Positions 33,052 to 41,394 of a stretch of 64,000 bases of DNA are shown here, piece after piece; position 1 is the stretch's first letter, and each line of letters opens with the position of its first letter. Origin of the DNA: F23-D06 sp963620035 (GTDB taxonomy: Bacteria > Bacteroidota > Bacteroidia > Bacteroidales > WCHB1-69); the NCBI GenBank assembly GCA_963620035.1, contig CAVEXN010000001.1, positions 62,001 through 126,000 of the forward strand. The letters run 5' to 3'. Both the position numbers and the translations under genes were made by a program. The notes under the pieces were generated by a model. The model did not search any database and had not been told where the DNA came from. It was given only the letters and a program-made list of their open reading frames with translations.

Positions 33052-33558
33052 ATGACAGAAAAGAAACAAAATCTCTCTGAATTTACCCCATTTACACTTA
33101 ACTCAGCTCAAGACATAAAAATCGGTATTGTGGTCAGCGAATGGAACGACCACATTACCGGTTCTTTATTTGATGGTGCTTACGACACCTTGACAAGTCA
33201 TGGTGTTCCGGCGGCAAATATCATCGTGCAACACGTGCCGGGCAGTTTTGAACTTCCCTCCGCTGCGGAAATCATGTTCCGCAATATGGACTTGGACGGT
33301 ATCATCTGCATCGGCTGCATCATCCAAGGCGAGACACGCCATTTTGAGTTTATCGCCCACGCTGTAGCTCATGGCATTATGGATGTGGGTCTGAAACACG
33401 GCAAACCAACCATTTTCAGCGTGCTGACATGCAACGATATGCAGCAGGCCGAAGACCGTTCCGGCGGAAGGCATGGCAACAAAGGTGTGGAGGGAGCAGT
33501 CAGCTGTCTCAAGATGATAGAGATGGAACGCCGTATTGATAAAGAGTCTGGAAAATAG
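33052..33558 (+). CDS. ribH: 6,7-dimethyl-8-ribityllumazine synthase
   Basis: Penultimate enzyme of riboflavin synthesis, forming an icosahedral or pentameric shell. 168 residues: IGIVVSEWNDHIT (substrate contact), VQHVPGSFELPSAAE, IGCIIQGETRHFEFIAHAVAHG (with catalytic His), and PTIFSVLTCNDMQQAEDRSGG. There are no other rib genes next to it; fmt follows after 6 nt. Confidence 0.96.
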   Translation: MTEKKQNLSEFTPFTLNSAQDIKIGIVVSEWNDHITGSLFDGAYDTLTSHGVPAANIIVQHVPGSFELPSAAEIMFRNMDLDGIICIGCIIQGETRHFEFIAHAVAHGIMDVGLKHGKPTIFSVLTCNDMQQAEDRSGGRHGNKGVEGAVSCLKMIEMERRIDKESGK

Positions 33559-33564
33559 AAAGAG

Positions 33565-34521
33565 ATGAAAGTCGTTTTTATGGGCACGCCCGAATTTGCC
33601 GTAGCTGTGCTCGACAGCATACGCACACACGGCCACGAGGTTGTCGGGGTGGTCACAACACCGGACAAGCCGGCAGGACGCGGTCAACGTCTCCGTTTTT
33701 CGGCTGTGAAAACATATGCACAGGAAAACGGACTGTTCCTGATGCAGCCCGACAAACTCAAAGACGAGAAGTTTGTGCAGCGGCTCCGGCAGTTGCATGC
33801 CGATGTTTTTGTGGTTGTGGCTTTCCGGATGTTGCCGAAGCAGGTTTATGCCATACCCCCGAAAGGCACCTTTAACGTGCATGCCTCTTTGTTGCCGCAG
33901 TACCGCGGCGCAGCACCTATTCAATGGGCAATCATGAACGGGGAAACGGAAAGCGGCGTCACCACATTCCTGCTTGACGAGCATACGGACACCGGCGCTG
34001 TGCTGTCCCGCAAAACCGTGCCTGTCACAAGGGAAGACACCGCCGGAACACTGCACGACAAACTTATGCTCGCCGGTGCATCCCTCGCCGTGGAGACACT
34101 GCAATTGTTATCCTCCGACAACGTGCAGACGTTTCCGCAGTGCAATGCCGGCGAACTGAAGCCCGCACCTAAGATTTTCAGGAAAGACATGCACATCGAT
34201 TGGAACGACACCGCCGAACATATTTACAATAAAGTCAGAGGGCTATCCCCTTATCCCGCCTCATTCTCCTATATAAGGTGCATCGAGAATGGCGCGGAAC
34301 ATGACCTGAACCTCAAAATCCTGTCGTGCCAAATCACGGGAAAGAGAAGTCTTGGGAAGCCGGGCACAATCACTGTTCTTGACAATGAAACGATGTTGGT
34401 TTCGACAAAAGATGCAGAAATTGCCATCCTGGAATTGCAATTGGAGGGAAAAAAACGGCTTGAAACGGCAAAATTCTTGGCAGGTTTCAGGGCGGAAAAC
34501 TTCATCCTTGAACTCTTCTGA
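33565..34521 (+). CDS. fmt: Methionyl-tRNA formyltransferase
   Basis: Formylates initiator Met-tRNA with 10-formyl-tetrahydrofolate. 318 residues with VVFMGTPEFAVAVLDSI, VTTPDKPAGRGQ, the catalytic region FNVHASLLPQYRGAAPIQWAIMNGE (Asn, His) and TDTGAVLS, plus a C-terminal OB-like domain. Its position behind ribH is probably incidental; def is not nearby. Confidence 0.97.
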   Translation: MKVVFMGTPEFAVAVLDSIRTHGHEVVGVVTTPDKPAGRGQRLRFSAVKTYAQENGLFLMQPDKLKDEKFVQRLRQLHADVFVVVAFRMLPKQVYAIPPKGTFNVHASLLPQYRGAAPIQWAIMNGETESGVTTFLLDEHTDTGAVLSRKTVPVTREDTAGTLHDKLMLAGASLAVETLQLLSSDNVQTFPQCNAGELKPAPKIFRKDMHIDWNDTAEHIYNKVRGLSPYPASFSYIRCIENGAEHDLNLKILSCQITGKRSLGKPGTITVLDNETMLVSTKDAEIAILELQLEGKKRLETAKFLAGFRAENFILELF

Positions 34522-34628
34522 TACATTATTTATATATATCCCCTCTGATTGGAGACTATTGTAAAACAAAAAAATATCAGAAAAAAACAAAAATCGCAGG
34601 AAAAGAACGTGACCTATCTGTTTTTTGT

Positions 34629-34636
34629 TACATTTG
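34629..34636 (+). promoter_or_regulatory. -7 element of the HU gene
   Basis: TACATTTG, 41 nt before the ATG at 34678, followed by an A/T-rich leader. Confidence 0.6.
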
Positions 34637-34677
34637 CACTCGTCAAATAATATTTCAACTTTTAAATTAAAAAAACA

Positions 34678-34941
34678 ATGAACAAGAATGATTTAATCGC
34701 TGCTATGGCTGAAAAGGCCGGCCTTACAAAGGCTCAGGCCAAAAGTGCACTCGATGCTTTCACAGCCACCACGAGTGAGGCCTTGAAGAATGGTGACAAG
34801 ATCTCTATCACAGGCTTCGGCGCATTTGAAGTCAAAGAGCGCGCAGCAAGAAAAGGACGCAATCCCCAAACCAACACCGAAATTGAAATTCCGGCCAAGT
34901 CAATTGTCCGTTTCAAGGCCGGCTCTGAACTGAAATTCTAA
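34678..34941 (+). CDS. HU-family DNA-binding protein
   Basis: Nucleoid protein that bends DNA. 87 residues: MNKNDLIAAMAEKAGLTKAQAKSAL helical dimerisation half, GDKISITGFGAFEVKERAARKGRNPQTN beta-arm with the tip proline, and IPAKSIVRFKAGSELK. It is a single-gene unit ended by a strong terminator. Confidence 0.97.
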   Translation: MNKNDLIAAMAEKAGLTKAQAKSALDAFTATTSEALKNGDKISITGFGAFEVKERAARKGRNPQTNTEIEIPAKSIVRFKAGSELKF

Positions 34942-34961
34942 TTATCAAAACGTAAGACGTG

Positions 34962-34989
34962 AAAAAGCCCTTGTGTCAGGGCTTTTTTT
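34962..34989 (+). terminator. Terminator of the HU gene
   Basis: AAAAAGCCCT (34962-34971) pairs with AGGGCTTTTT from 34978; the T run continues to 34989. Confidence 0.9.
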
Positions 34990-35005
34990 GTTTGTTTAAT
35001 GGTTT

Positions 35006-35698
35006 ATGAGAGACATCACTGACCCCACGCTGATAGAAGAAATCATAGCATATTTGTCCGGATTTGTCACAGATGTCCGTCGCGGCAGAATGGCTGAAGT
35101 GCTGGCTAACCGCACCCGGCACGTCACTGTAGTGTTGGAAGACTTATACCAGACGCAGAACATCAGTGCCGTGATGCGCACTTGCGAGTGTTACGGCATA
35201 CAGGATGCCTACATAGTAGAAAACAGGAACGAGTTCGAGATACATCGCGACATCAGCATGGGAGCCGACAAATGGCTTACGCTGCATCGTTACCCGCATG
35301 GGGATGGCAATGTCAAAAAGTGTATCGATGACCTTCACGCTCAGGGTTATAAAGTGGTGGCGACACTTCCCGACGAGCGGAAGACATCCGTCTGGGACTT
35401 GCCCGTGGAGCAGAAAACCGCATTCCTGTTCGGCACAGAGTTGACCGGTCTGTCTGACGAGGCCGTACAATATGCCGACTGCAATGCCTTGATTCCGATG
35501 TACGGTTTTACCGAAAGTTTCAATATCTCGAACTCGGTCGCCATAATCCTCTCCGGATTTACCGAAAGACTGCGTCGTTCGGCGGTTGACTGGCATCTTG
35601 ACCCGGAAGAGACCCGCTCGCTCTATTTCCGTTGGCTTCAGAAAAGTGTCCGTGACCCTGACAGCATCATTGACCATTACCTGAAGACGAGGGGATGA
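35006..35698 (+). CDS. trmH: SpoU-family tRNA (Gm18) 2'-O-methyltransferase
   Basis: SPOUT methyltransferase. 230 residues with the three family motifs: VVLEDLYQTQNISAVMRTCECYG (motif 1, Asn and Arg), FLFGTELTGLSDEAV (motif 2) and IPMYGFTESFNISNSVAIIL (motif 3, SLNVS-like). Overall closest in memory to TrmH, with N- and C-terminal extensions for tRNA binding; a 23S rRNA methylase of the same family cannot be excluded. Its last 32 nt overlap the 3' end of the convergent pnuC. Confidence 0.86.
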   Translation: MRDITDPTLIEEIIAYLSGFVTDVRRGRMAEVLANRTRHVTVVLEDLYQTQNISAVMRTCECYGIQDAYIVENRNEFEIHRDISMGADKWLTLHRYPHGDGNVKKCIDDLHAQGYKVVATLPDERKTSVWDLPVEQKTAFLFGTELTGLSDEAVQYADCNALIPMYGFTESFNISNSVAIILSGFTERLRRSAVDWHLDPEETRSLYFRWLQKSVRDPDSIIDHYLKTRG

Positions 35699-36263
35699 TC
35701 GCCAGTTTGCGCCACTTCAGATAGCCGAAGATTGCAATCAACGTATAAACCGAGAAAAGAATGGCCGTAGGGTAAAGCCCTTTCCAAGTATAAAGGACGA
35801 CAGAAACAAGGTCAACAACTACCCATAGAAGCCATTGTTCGGCATATTTGCGCGACAGCATCCACATGGCCACAATACTCAACGAGGTGGTGAATCCGTC
35901 ACCTATAGGTACCACGCTGTCGGTCAGAAATTTCAGGATTGACGAAAACGCCAGCCAAAGTACGGCGGTTACGACCATAGACTTAAGCAGACTGCGAGAA
36001 GTGACCCGGGTAATCGGAATCTCCTCTTCATTTCCCGTAGGGTTCCTCTTCCGGTTTTTAATCCAGAAAATCCAGCCGTAAACATTGGCGCCGATGTAAT
36101 ACAGGTTAAGGGCGGCATCCGCATAGAACTTTCCGTGAAAGAAAATGACCACATAAAACAACGACATCAGAATGCCGACAGGCCAAAGACTTACATGAGC
36201 CTTGTATTCAAGAAACAGGTATATCAGCCCGATGACTGCGCCGACAATCTCAACAACATCCAT
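35667..36263 (-). CDS. pnuC: PnuC-type nicotinamide riboside (or related vitamin) transporter
   Basis: Inner-membrane facilitator of about seven helices, 198 residues from ATG 36263 (MDVVEIVGAVIGLIYLFLEYK). The conserved NLYYIGANVYGWIFWIKN and EQWLLWVVVDLVSVVLYTWKGLYPTAILF match PnuC signatures. PnuT (thiamine) and PnuX relatives look alike; with no TPP riboswitch or vitamin genes beside it, the substrate stays open. The 3' end overlaps trmH by 32 nt. Confidence 0.88.
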   Translation of the reverse strand: MDVVEIVGAVIGLIYLFLEYKAHVSLWPVGILMSLFYVVIFFHGKFYADAALNLYYIGANVYGWIFWIKNRKRNPTGNEEEIPITRVTSRSLLKSMVVTAVLWLAFSSILKFLTDSVVPIGDGFTTSLSIVAMWMLSRKYAEQWLLWVVVDLVSVVLYTWKGLYPTAILFSVYTLIAIFGYLKWRKLAIIPSSSGNGQ

Positions 36264-36281
36264 TCTTTTTTGAGTAGAAAC

Positions 36282-36332
36282 GGCGGCAAAAATACAAAAA
36301 ATGAAGTCTCTTTTTTTTGTATTTTTGCCGCC
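36282..36332. promoter_or_regulatory. Palindromic divergent promoter region of pnuC and dsrC
   Basis: A perfect 20-bp inverted repeat (arms 36282-36301 and 36313-36332, 11-nt spacer). Each arm contains a -7 element TATTTTTG facing outward: 36287-36294 on the minus strand for pnuC and 36320-36327 on the plus strand for dsrC. Start codons lie 24 nt from each -7 element (36263 and 36351). Confidence 0.85.
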
Positions 36333-36350
36333 TGTAAAACACTTGTAATT

Positions 36351-36668
36351 ATGGCAAATATTGAATACGAAGGAAAAACGTACGAGTTGGACGGCGACGG
36401 CTTCATGCTTAAGCCGGAAGAGTGGACTGAAGGCCTTGCCGCTGCTATCGCCAAGGTGGACGGCATCGAAGAGTTGAACGAAAACCACTGGAAAATCATC
36501 CGTTGCATCCGCGAGAATTACGAAGAGAAGGGTATTGCCCCGATGGTGCGCGTCATCTGCAAGACTTCAGGATTGAAACTGAAAGAGATATACGAACTGT
36601 TCCCTTTAGGCCCTGCCAGAGGAGCCTGCCGCATTGCCGGACTTCCGAAACCGGAGGGTTGCGTATAA
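36351..36668 (+). CDS. DsrC/TusE-family sulfur-carrier protein with both redox cysteines
   Basis: 105-residue sulfur-trafficking protein. The C-terminal arm ends ACRIAGLPKPEGCV, giving Cys93 and penultimate Cys104, spaced 11 apart as in true DsrC that carries a trisulfide in dissimilatory sulfur metabolism; TusE of tRNA thiolation normally has only the last one. The rest (WTEGLAAAIAKVDGI, HWKIIRCIRENYEEKGIAPMVR, LKEIYELFPLGPARGACRIAGLPKP) fits the family well. The next gene encodes a DsrM/NarI-like membrane protein, so a thiol-disulfide link to the membrane is likely. Confidence 0.92.
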   Translation: MANIEYEGKTYELDGDGFMLKPEEWTEGLAAAIAKVDGIEELNENHWKIIRCIRENYEEKGIAPMVRVICKTSGLKLKEIYELFPLGPARGACRIAGLPKPEGCV

Positions 36669-36689
36669 GCTCAAAAACAAATCGCGCTT

Positions 36690-37334
36690 ATGTTGCCAAT
36701 CCAATATATTGCCCTGGCTGCCGTGTTGTGCTGCTTCTGCGGAATGATGACATTCTTTGTCAGAATTGTCATGTCAGGCAAGCCTAAAGACCTGTCGGAG
36801 AAGAGTGGCGACACAACTAAGGGCATCTTGTATGCAAACACGATTGCTATGGCTCCGAAAAATAAGGAGTCGGCATATTTGCATATCCCTACGTATGCTT
36901 CCGGCATGCTTTTCCATATCGGCACTTTCTGCTGCCTGCTCCTGTTCGTGCTTTCGTTCTTCCCGTTCTTCGGACGATGGATGAACAACTTGCCGGTCTT
37001 GCGGGTGCTTCTTGCAGCGGCCGTGTCAGTGGCATGCATCTGCGGATGCGCCATGCTGCTGAAAAGGGCATTTTCGAAAGACTTGAGGCCGCTTTCTACA
37101 CCGGACGACTATATTTCCACCGCTTTGACCACCACATTCCAGTTGTTCACCGTGCTGTATTTGTGTCTTTTATGCGTCCCGACCGTTGTTGTCCTATATT
37201 ATATTGCCAGCATTCTGCTGTTCCTGTATATGCCGTTAGGAAAACTGAGGCATGTTGTGTTTTATTTTGCGGCACGCTATCACCTTGGCTTCTTCTATGG
37301 ATGGCGGAACGTATGGCCCAAGCATGAAGATTAA
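36690..37334 (+). CDS. DsrM/NarI-like membrane protein, putative heme b quinone oxidoreductase
   Basis: Five-helix integral membrane protein of 214 residues (helices at about 3-27, 70-95, 102-124, 145-165, 166-185). Conserved-looking His residues (YLHIPTY, MLFHIGTF, KLRHVVF, ARYHLGFFYG) suit heme b ligands, and the C-terminal FAARYHLGFFYGWRNVWP resembles nitrate reductase gamma/DsrM proteins. It starts 21 nt after dsrC, so the pair is likely one unit. The usual DsrK-like Fe-S partner is not adjacent. Function is inferred only. Confidence 0.68.
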   Translation: MLPIQYIALAAVLCCFCGMMTFFVRIVMSGKPKDLSEKSGDTTKGILYANTIAMAPKNKESAYLHIPTYASGMLFHIGTFCCLLLFVLSFFPFFGRWMNNLPVLRVLLAAAVSVACICGCAMLLKRAFSKDLRPLSTPDDYISTALTTTFQLFTVLYLCLLCVPTVVVLYYIASILLFLYMPLGKLRHVVFYFAARYHLGFFYGWRNVWPKHED

Positions 37335-37355
37335 ACCCGATAAAACTTTTGCATC

Positions 37356-38762
37356 ATGAGACTAGATTTTTTAGGCGCGACCGGAGAGGTTACCGGCAGC
37401 AAGTTTTTGCTTACAACTAAAAAAGGTTCTAAAATATTGTTGGACTGCGGAATGTATCAAGGCAAAGGTCTTGAGACAGACCAGATGAACAGAGACTTGG
37501 GCTTTGATCCGACCGATATAGACATCCTGCTGTTGTCGCATGCTCACATCGACCATTCCGGGCTGATTCCTTACATTCACAAGTTGGGTTTCCGTGGCAA
37601 AGTGTTCTGCACGCCGGCAACCCGTGACCTTTGCGCCATTATGCTGGCAGATTCAGGACGGATTCAGGAGGCCGATGCCAAACAGTTCAACAAGAAAACA
37701 TCCCGGATCGGAAAGGAGCCCATTGAACCGATTTACACTGAAAAAGATGCCGCCGAATGTATGAGCCAGTTTGTCAGCATTCCGCGAAACCTGAAATTCG
37801 ACATTATGCCCGACTTGTCCATCGAATTTTTCGAAACCGGGCATATGTTGGGCAGCAGCGCCGTTTTTATCACGTTTAAAGAAGGTCGAAAGCAACGTAC
37901 GCTCTGCTATACGGGCGACATAGGACGTTACAATAAGCAAATACTGCCCGATCCCGAAGCGTTTCCCCCGGCCGACTACATCATCACGGAATCGACTTAC
38001 GGGGACAGGCTGCACTCAACGCTGGACGAGGCTGATATGGAATTGGCCATGGTGGTGAAAGATGCGTGTGCAAAACGGAAAGGCAAACTGCTTATTCCCT
38101 CTTTTGCCATAGGAAGGACCCAGGAAATCGTCTATTCGCTGCACCGATTGAAAAAGAGCGGAAATCTGCCGGATATCGAGTGCTTTGTGGACAGTCCGTT
38201 GGCTTGTTCCGCCACCAATATTTACCGGCTGCATGACGAGAACTTCAACTCCGACATCCGCAAGTTCATAGAGCAGAACAGAGACCCGTTCGGTTTCGAC
38301 GACCTGACGTACGTCCGCACAGTTGAAGATTCAAAACGGCTGAACACCTCAAACCGCCCATGCATCATCATATCCGCATCGGGCATGATGGAGGCCGGCC
38401 GTATCAAACATCATCTGGCCAACAACATCGAGAACCCGAGGACAACGATTTTGTGCGTAGGCTACTGCTCTCCCAATACCTTGGGGGCGAAAATCATGCG
38501 CGGCGACAAGAAAGTATCTATCTTCGGACAATTATATGATGTCAATGCTCATCTTGCCCGCATTGATGCTTATTCGGGACATGCCGACTACAAAGAACTC
38601 ATAACCTATCTTTCTTGTCAGAATGACAACAAGAAACTGAAAGCAGTCTTTGTCGTACATGGAGAAGACGAGGCGCGCAAAACTTATGTCCAGCATCTTG
38701 GCAAGGCCGGTTTCAGGCATACATACGTGCCGGTTTTCCGCGAAACTGTCGAATTGGTCTGA
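37356..38762 (+). CDS. Metallo-beta-lactamase/beta-CASP family nuclease (RNA-specific type)
   Basis: 468 residues. The MBL zinc site is LLLSHAHIDHSGLIPYI (HxHxDH, about 59-75), with further ligands in FETGHMLGSS and CYTGDIGR. The beta-CASP part includes ESTYGDR, LIPSFAIGRTQEIVYSL, IISASGMMEAGRIKHHL and DAYSGHADYKEL, and RMMBL-type sequence follows. This is the YSH1/CPSF73-like group, so RNA processing or decay is likely. It lies 21 nt after the membrane protein gene. Confidence 0.9.
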   Translation: MRLDFLGATGEVTGSKFLLTTKKGSKILLDCGMYQGKGLETDQMNRDLGFDPTDIDILLLSHAHIDHSGLIPYIHKLGFRGKVFCTPATRDLCAIMLADSGRIQEADAKQFNKKTSRIGKEPIEPIYTEKDAAECMSQFVSIPRNLKFDIMPDLSIEFFETGHMLGSSAVFITFKEGRKQRTLCYTGDIGRYNKQILPDPEAFPPADYIITESTYGDRLHSTLDEADMELAMVVKDACAKRKGKLLIPSFAIGRTQEIVYSLHRLKKSGNLPDIECFVDSPLACSATNIYRLHDENFNSDIRKFIEQNRDPFGFDDLTYVRTVEDSKRLNTSNRPCIIISASGMMEAGRIKHHLANNIENPRTTILCVGYCSPNTLGAKIMRGDKKVSIFGQLYDVNAHLARIDAYSGHADYKELITYLSCQNDNKKLKAVFVVHGEDEARKTYVQHLGKAGFRHTYVPVFRETVELV

Positions 38763-38781
38763 AACAGATATATATCATCCG

Positions 38782-39660
38782 ATGAACAAACTCAATATAT
38801 TGGTGACGGGAGCGAATGGTCAACTCGGAAAATGCATCCGGGACTTTTCGCAAAGACTGTCGGAAGACGAAAGCCGTTTTTTCTTCACAGACATCGATAC
38901 GCTTGACATCTGCGATGCCGGACAGGTAGAGCGGCTGGTTGTCCGCAGTGAAATTGATGTCATCGTCAACGCCGCTGCCTATACGGCCGTTGACAAGGCC
39001 GAAGACAACATTGCGGAAGCTTACCGCATCAACCGCGATGCCGTGGACAATCTGGCAAAGTGCGCAAAACGTCATGGGGTGTATCTGGTACACATATCTA
39101 CCGACTATGTATTTGCCGGCGATGAGTGCCGACCACATCGGGAGGAAGACCCTATGGTCCCTCGTTCCATTTATGGGAAATCAAAAGCGGCCGGCGAACA
39201 GGCCATTCGGGACATCGGGTGCAATGCAACGGTGATCCGAACTTCGTGGCTCTATTCCGAGTATGGTCATAATTTCGTAAAGACAATGCTCAAATTAGGG
39301 GAGGAGCGCGACCGGGTCTCTGTTGTATATGACCAGATGGGCGGTCCGACTTATGCGGGTGACCTGGCCGCTGCTATATGGGGAGTGATTGAAAAGAACA
39401 GCGAGAAAAACGGGATGCAAATTTACCATTTTGCAAACAAAGGCTGCATCAGCTGGTTCGACTTTGCACAGGCCATTATGGACATTGGCGGACGCAAATG
39501 TCGCATAGAGGCCATATTGTCGGACAATTATCCGGCAAAAGCGCCAAGACCGGCCTGTTCGGTGTTCGATTTGAGCAAGATTGAATGTGAAATAGGCATA
39601 GATATACCATATTGGAGAGATAGTTTAAAGTTGACAATCAATAAATTAGAAAAAATATGA
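38782..39660 (+). CDS. rfbD: dTDP-4-dehydrorhamnose reductase
   Basis: Last step of dTDP-L-rhamnose synthesis. 292 residues from ATG 38782: ILVTGANGQLGKCIRDF Rossmann motif, NAAAYTAVDKAEDN, VHISTDYVFAG with catalytic Thr/Asp, SIYGKSKAAGEQA (YxxxK), and IRTSWLYSEYGHNFVKTML. The other rml genes are absent from the window. It lies 19 nt after the beta-CASP gene. Confidence 0.93.
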   Translation: MNKLNILVTGANGQLGKCIRDFSQRLSEDESRFFFTDIDTLDICDAGQVERLVVRSEIDVIVNAAAYTAVDKAEDNIAEAYRINRDAVDNLAKCAKRHGVYLVHISTDYVFAGDECRPHREEDPMVPRSIYGKSKAAGEQAIRDIGCNATVIRTSWLYSEYGHNFVKTMLKLGEERDRVSVVYDQMGGPTYAGDLAAAIWGVIEKNSEKNGMQIYHFANKGCISWFDFAQAIMDIGGRKCRIEAILSDNYPAKAPRPACSVFDLSKIECEIGIDIPYWRDSLKLTINKLEKI

Positions 39661-39701
39661 TTATTTTTTCCTTGCAGATGTCGAAGCTTTTAAAAAAAAT
39701 G

Positions 39702-39709
39702 TATTTTTG
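39702..39709 (+). promoter_or_regulatory. -7 element of the tRNA-Thr-tuf unit
   Basis: TATTTTTG, 55 nt before tRNA-Thr. No other TAnnTTTG lies between here and tuf, so tRNA and tuf are probably one transcript. Confidence 0.62.
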
Positions 39710-39764
39710 CCAACCTTTTGAAAATGTACGTGTGAAACGTTCTTTTTTTAAAGTTTGAAGATTA

Positions 39765-39836
39765 GCCGTTGTAGCTCAGTGGTAGAGTACCTCCTTGGTA
39801 AGGAGGGGGTCACGAGTTCAACTCTCGTCAACGGCT
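39765..39836 (+). tRNA. tRNA-Thr (anticodon GGT)
   Basis: Acceptor arms GCCGTTG (39765-39771) and CAACGGC (39829-39835), anticodon stem CCTCC/GGAGG with loop TTGGTAA (anticodon GGT at 39797-39799), T arm ACGAG-TTCAACT-CTCGT. CCA is not encoded. It lies 58 nt before tuf, a linkage shared by many bacteria. Confidence 0.95.
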
Positions 39837-39894
39837 CTCTTTTTTTTTGACAACTGACAACTATTAAAAATATTAATCATTAATTTATAAGAAA

Positions 39895-41082
39895 ATGGCA
39901 AAAGAAAAATTTGAACGTACCAAACCCCACGTAAATGTGGGAACCATCGGTCACATTGACCATGGCAAGACTACTTTGACGGCTGCTATCACGACTGTTT
40001 TGGCAGACAAAGGTCTTTCCGAGGTCAGATCCTTCGATTCTATTGATAACGCACCCGAAGAGAAAGAGCGTGGTATTACTATCAACACGGCTCATATCGA
40101 ATATGAAACAGCAAATCGCCACTATGCACACGTTGACTGTCCGGGTCACGCCGACTATGTGAAGAATATGGTAACGGGTGCCGCCCAGATGGACGGCGCT
40201 ATTCTGGTCGTTGCTGCTACAGACGGTCCGATGCCCCAGACACGTGAGCACATCCTGTTGGCAAAACAGGTCGGCGTTCCCAGAATGGTTGTTTTCATGA
40301 ACAAGGTTGACCTTGTTGACGACCCTGAACTTCTTGACCTTGTTGAAATGGAAATCCGCGACCTGCTGACATTCTACGGTTTCGACGGAGACAACACCCC
40401 GGTTATCCGCGGTTCTGCTCTCGGCGGTTTGAACCTTGAACCGAAATGGGTTGAAAAAATCGTTGAACTGATGGATGCAGTTGACACTTGGATTCCGCTG
40501 CCTCCTCGCGATGTCGATAAAGACTTCCTGATGCCGGTAGAAGATGTCTTCTCTATCACGGGCCGTGGTACTGTGGCTACAGGTAGAATCGAGACAGGTG
40601 TCATCCATACTTCTGACCCTGTTGACATTATCGGTATGGGAGCCGAAAAACTGAAATCAGTCGTTACAGGTGTCGAGATGTTCCGCAAGATTCTCGATGA
40701 AGGCGAAGCCGGTGACAACGTAGGTTTGCTGCTCCGCGGTATTGACAAGGACGAAATTCGTCGTGGTATGGTCATCGCTAAACCGGGCTCTATCCATCCG
40801 CACAAGCATTTCAAGGCATCTGTGTATGTTTTGAAGAAAGAAGAAGGTGGTCGTCATACCCCATTTGGCAACAACTATCGTCCCCAGTTCTACTTCCGTA
40901 CAACGGACGTGACAGGTGCAATCACACTGCCTGCTGGCGTTGAGATGTGTATGCCTGGCGATAACGTTGAAATTACGGTCGAGTTGCTTTCTGAAATCGC
41001 TTTGAACCAGAACCTCCGTTTCGCTATCCGCGAGGGTGGCCGTACGGTCGGTGCCGGTCAGGTTACTGAAATCCTTGACTAA
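39895..41082 (+). CDS. tuf: Elongation factor Tu
   Basis: GTPase that delivers aminoacyl-tRNA to the ribosome. 395 residues: G1 GHIDHGKTT (about 19-27), G2/switch I EKERGITINTAH, G3 DCPGHADYVKNM, G4 NKVD, G5 SALGG, then the two beta-barrel domains. It is flanked by tRNA-Thr and tRNA-Trp as in other Bacteroidetes. A terminator sits just after the gene. Confidence 0.99.
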   Translation: MAKEKFERTKPHVNVGTIGHIDHGKTTLTAAITTVLADKGLSEVRSFDSIDNAPEEKERGITINTAHIEYETANRHYAHVDCPGHADYVKNMVTGAAQMDGAILVVAATDGPMPQTREHILLAKQVGVPRMVVFMNKVDLVDDPELLDLVEMEIRDLLTFYGFDGDNTPVIRGSALGGLNLEPKWVEKIVELMDAVDTWIPLPPRDVDKDFLMPVEDVFSITGRGTVATGRIETGVIHTSDPVDIIGMGAEKLKSVVTGVEMFRKILDEGEAGDNVGLLLRGIDKDEIRRGMVIAKPGSIHPHKHFKASVYVLKKEEGGRHTPFGNNYRPQFYFRTTDVTGAITLPAGVEMCMPGDNVEITVELLSEIALNQNLRFAIREGGRTVGAGQVTEILD

Positions 41083-41097
41083 CCGTCATTGAATATA

Positions 41098-41126
41098 AAA
41101 AAGGGGCAAGACACTTGCCCCTTTTT
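41098..41126 (+). terminator. Terminator of tuf, directly before tRNA-Trp
   Basis: AAAAAGGGGCAA (41098-41109) pairs perfectly with TTGCCCCTTTTT (41115-41126), 5-nt loop. Only 4 nt separate it from tRNA-Trp. Confidence 0.9.
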
Positions 41127-41130
41127 ACCA

Positions 41131-41204
41131 AGGGGATTAGTTTAATGGTAGAATGACGGTCTCCAAAACCGCAGATGGGAGTTCGATTCTCTCATCCCCT
41201 GCCA
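41131..41204 (+). tRNA. tRNA-Trp (anticodon CCA), CCA end encoded
   Basis: Acceptor arms AGGGGAT (41131-41137) and ATCCCCT (41194-41200), discriminator G, then CCA encoded at 41202-41204, unlike the other two tRNAs here. Anticodon loop CTCCAAA (CCA at 41163-41165); T arm GGGAG-TTCGATT-CTCTC. No promoter is visible between the tuf terminator and the tRNA. Confidence 0.95.
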
Positions 41205-41248
41205 ATAATCATTGTGTTTTTTCATAATTGATGTGATAAGGTTTAAAT

Positions 41249-41280
41249 AAAGAAGACATATCCTAAAATATGTCTTCTTT
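41249..41280 (+). terminator. Hairpin terminator after tRNA-Trp
   Basis: Perfect 13-bp stem AAAGAAGACATAT / ATATGTCTTCTTT (41249-41261, 41268-41280) with a 6-nt loop. It ends in TTT, followed by GACTTTTATT. Confidence 0.75.
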
Positions 41281-41337
41281 GACTTTTATTATATAGGTTA
41301 TCCTCAACTTGTCTGACAATCAGGTACATCTATCGTT

Positions 41338-41345
41338 TACTTTTG
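41338..41345 (+). promoter_or_regulatory. -7 element of the FtsZ-like gene
   Basis: TACTTTTG, 49 nt before the ATG at 41395. A short palindrome TTGTC-T-GACAA lies at 41309-41319, about 18 nt upstream, where a -33 box or an operator would be. Confidence 0.6.
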
Positions 41346-41394
41346 CGTCCTGATACATCTTGTGCAGATTGTCAAACCTATATAATTACTGAAC

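Noticed and set aside
41131..41204. tRNA-Trp as the attachment site of an integrated element carrying the FtsZ-like gene
   Set aside because: No copy of the tRNA 3' end is seen downstream up to 45 kb and there is no integrase.
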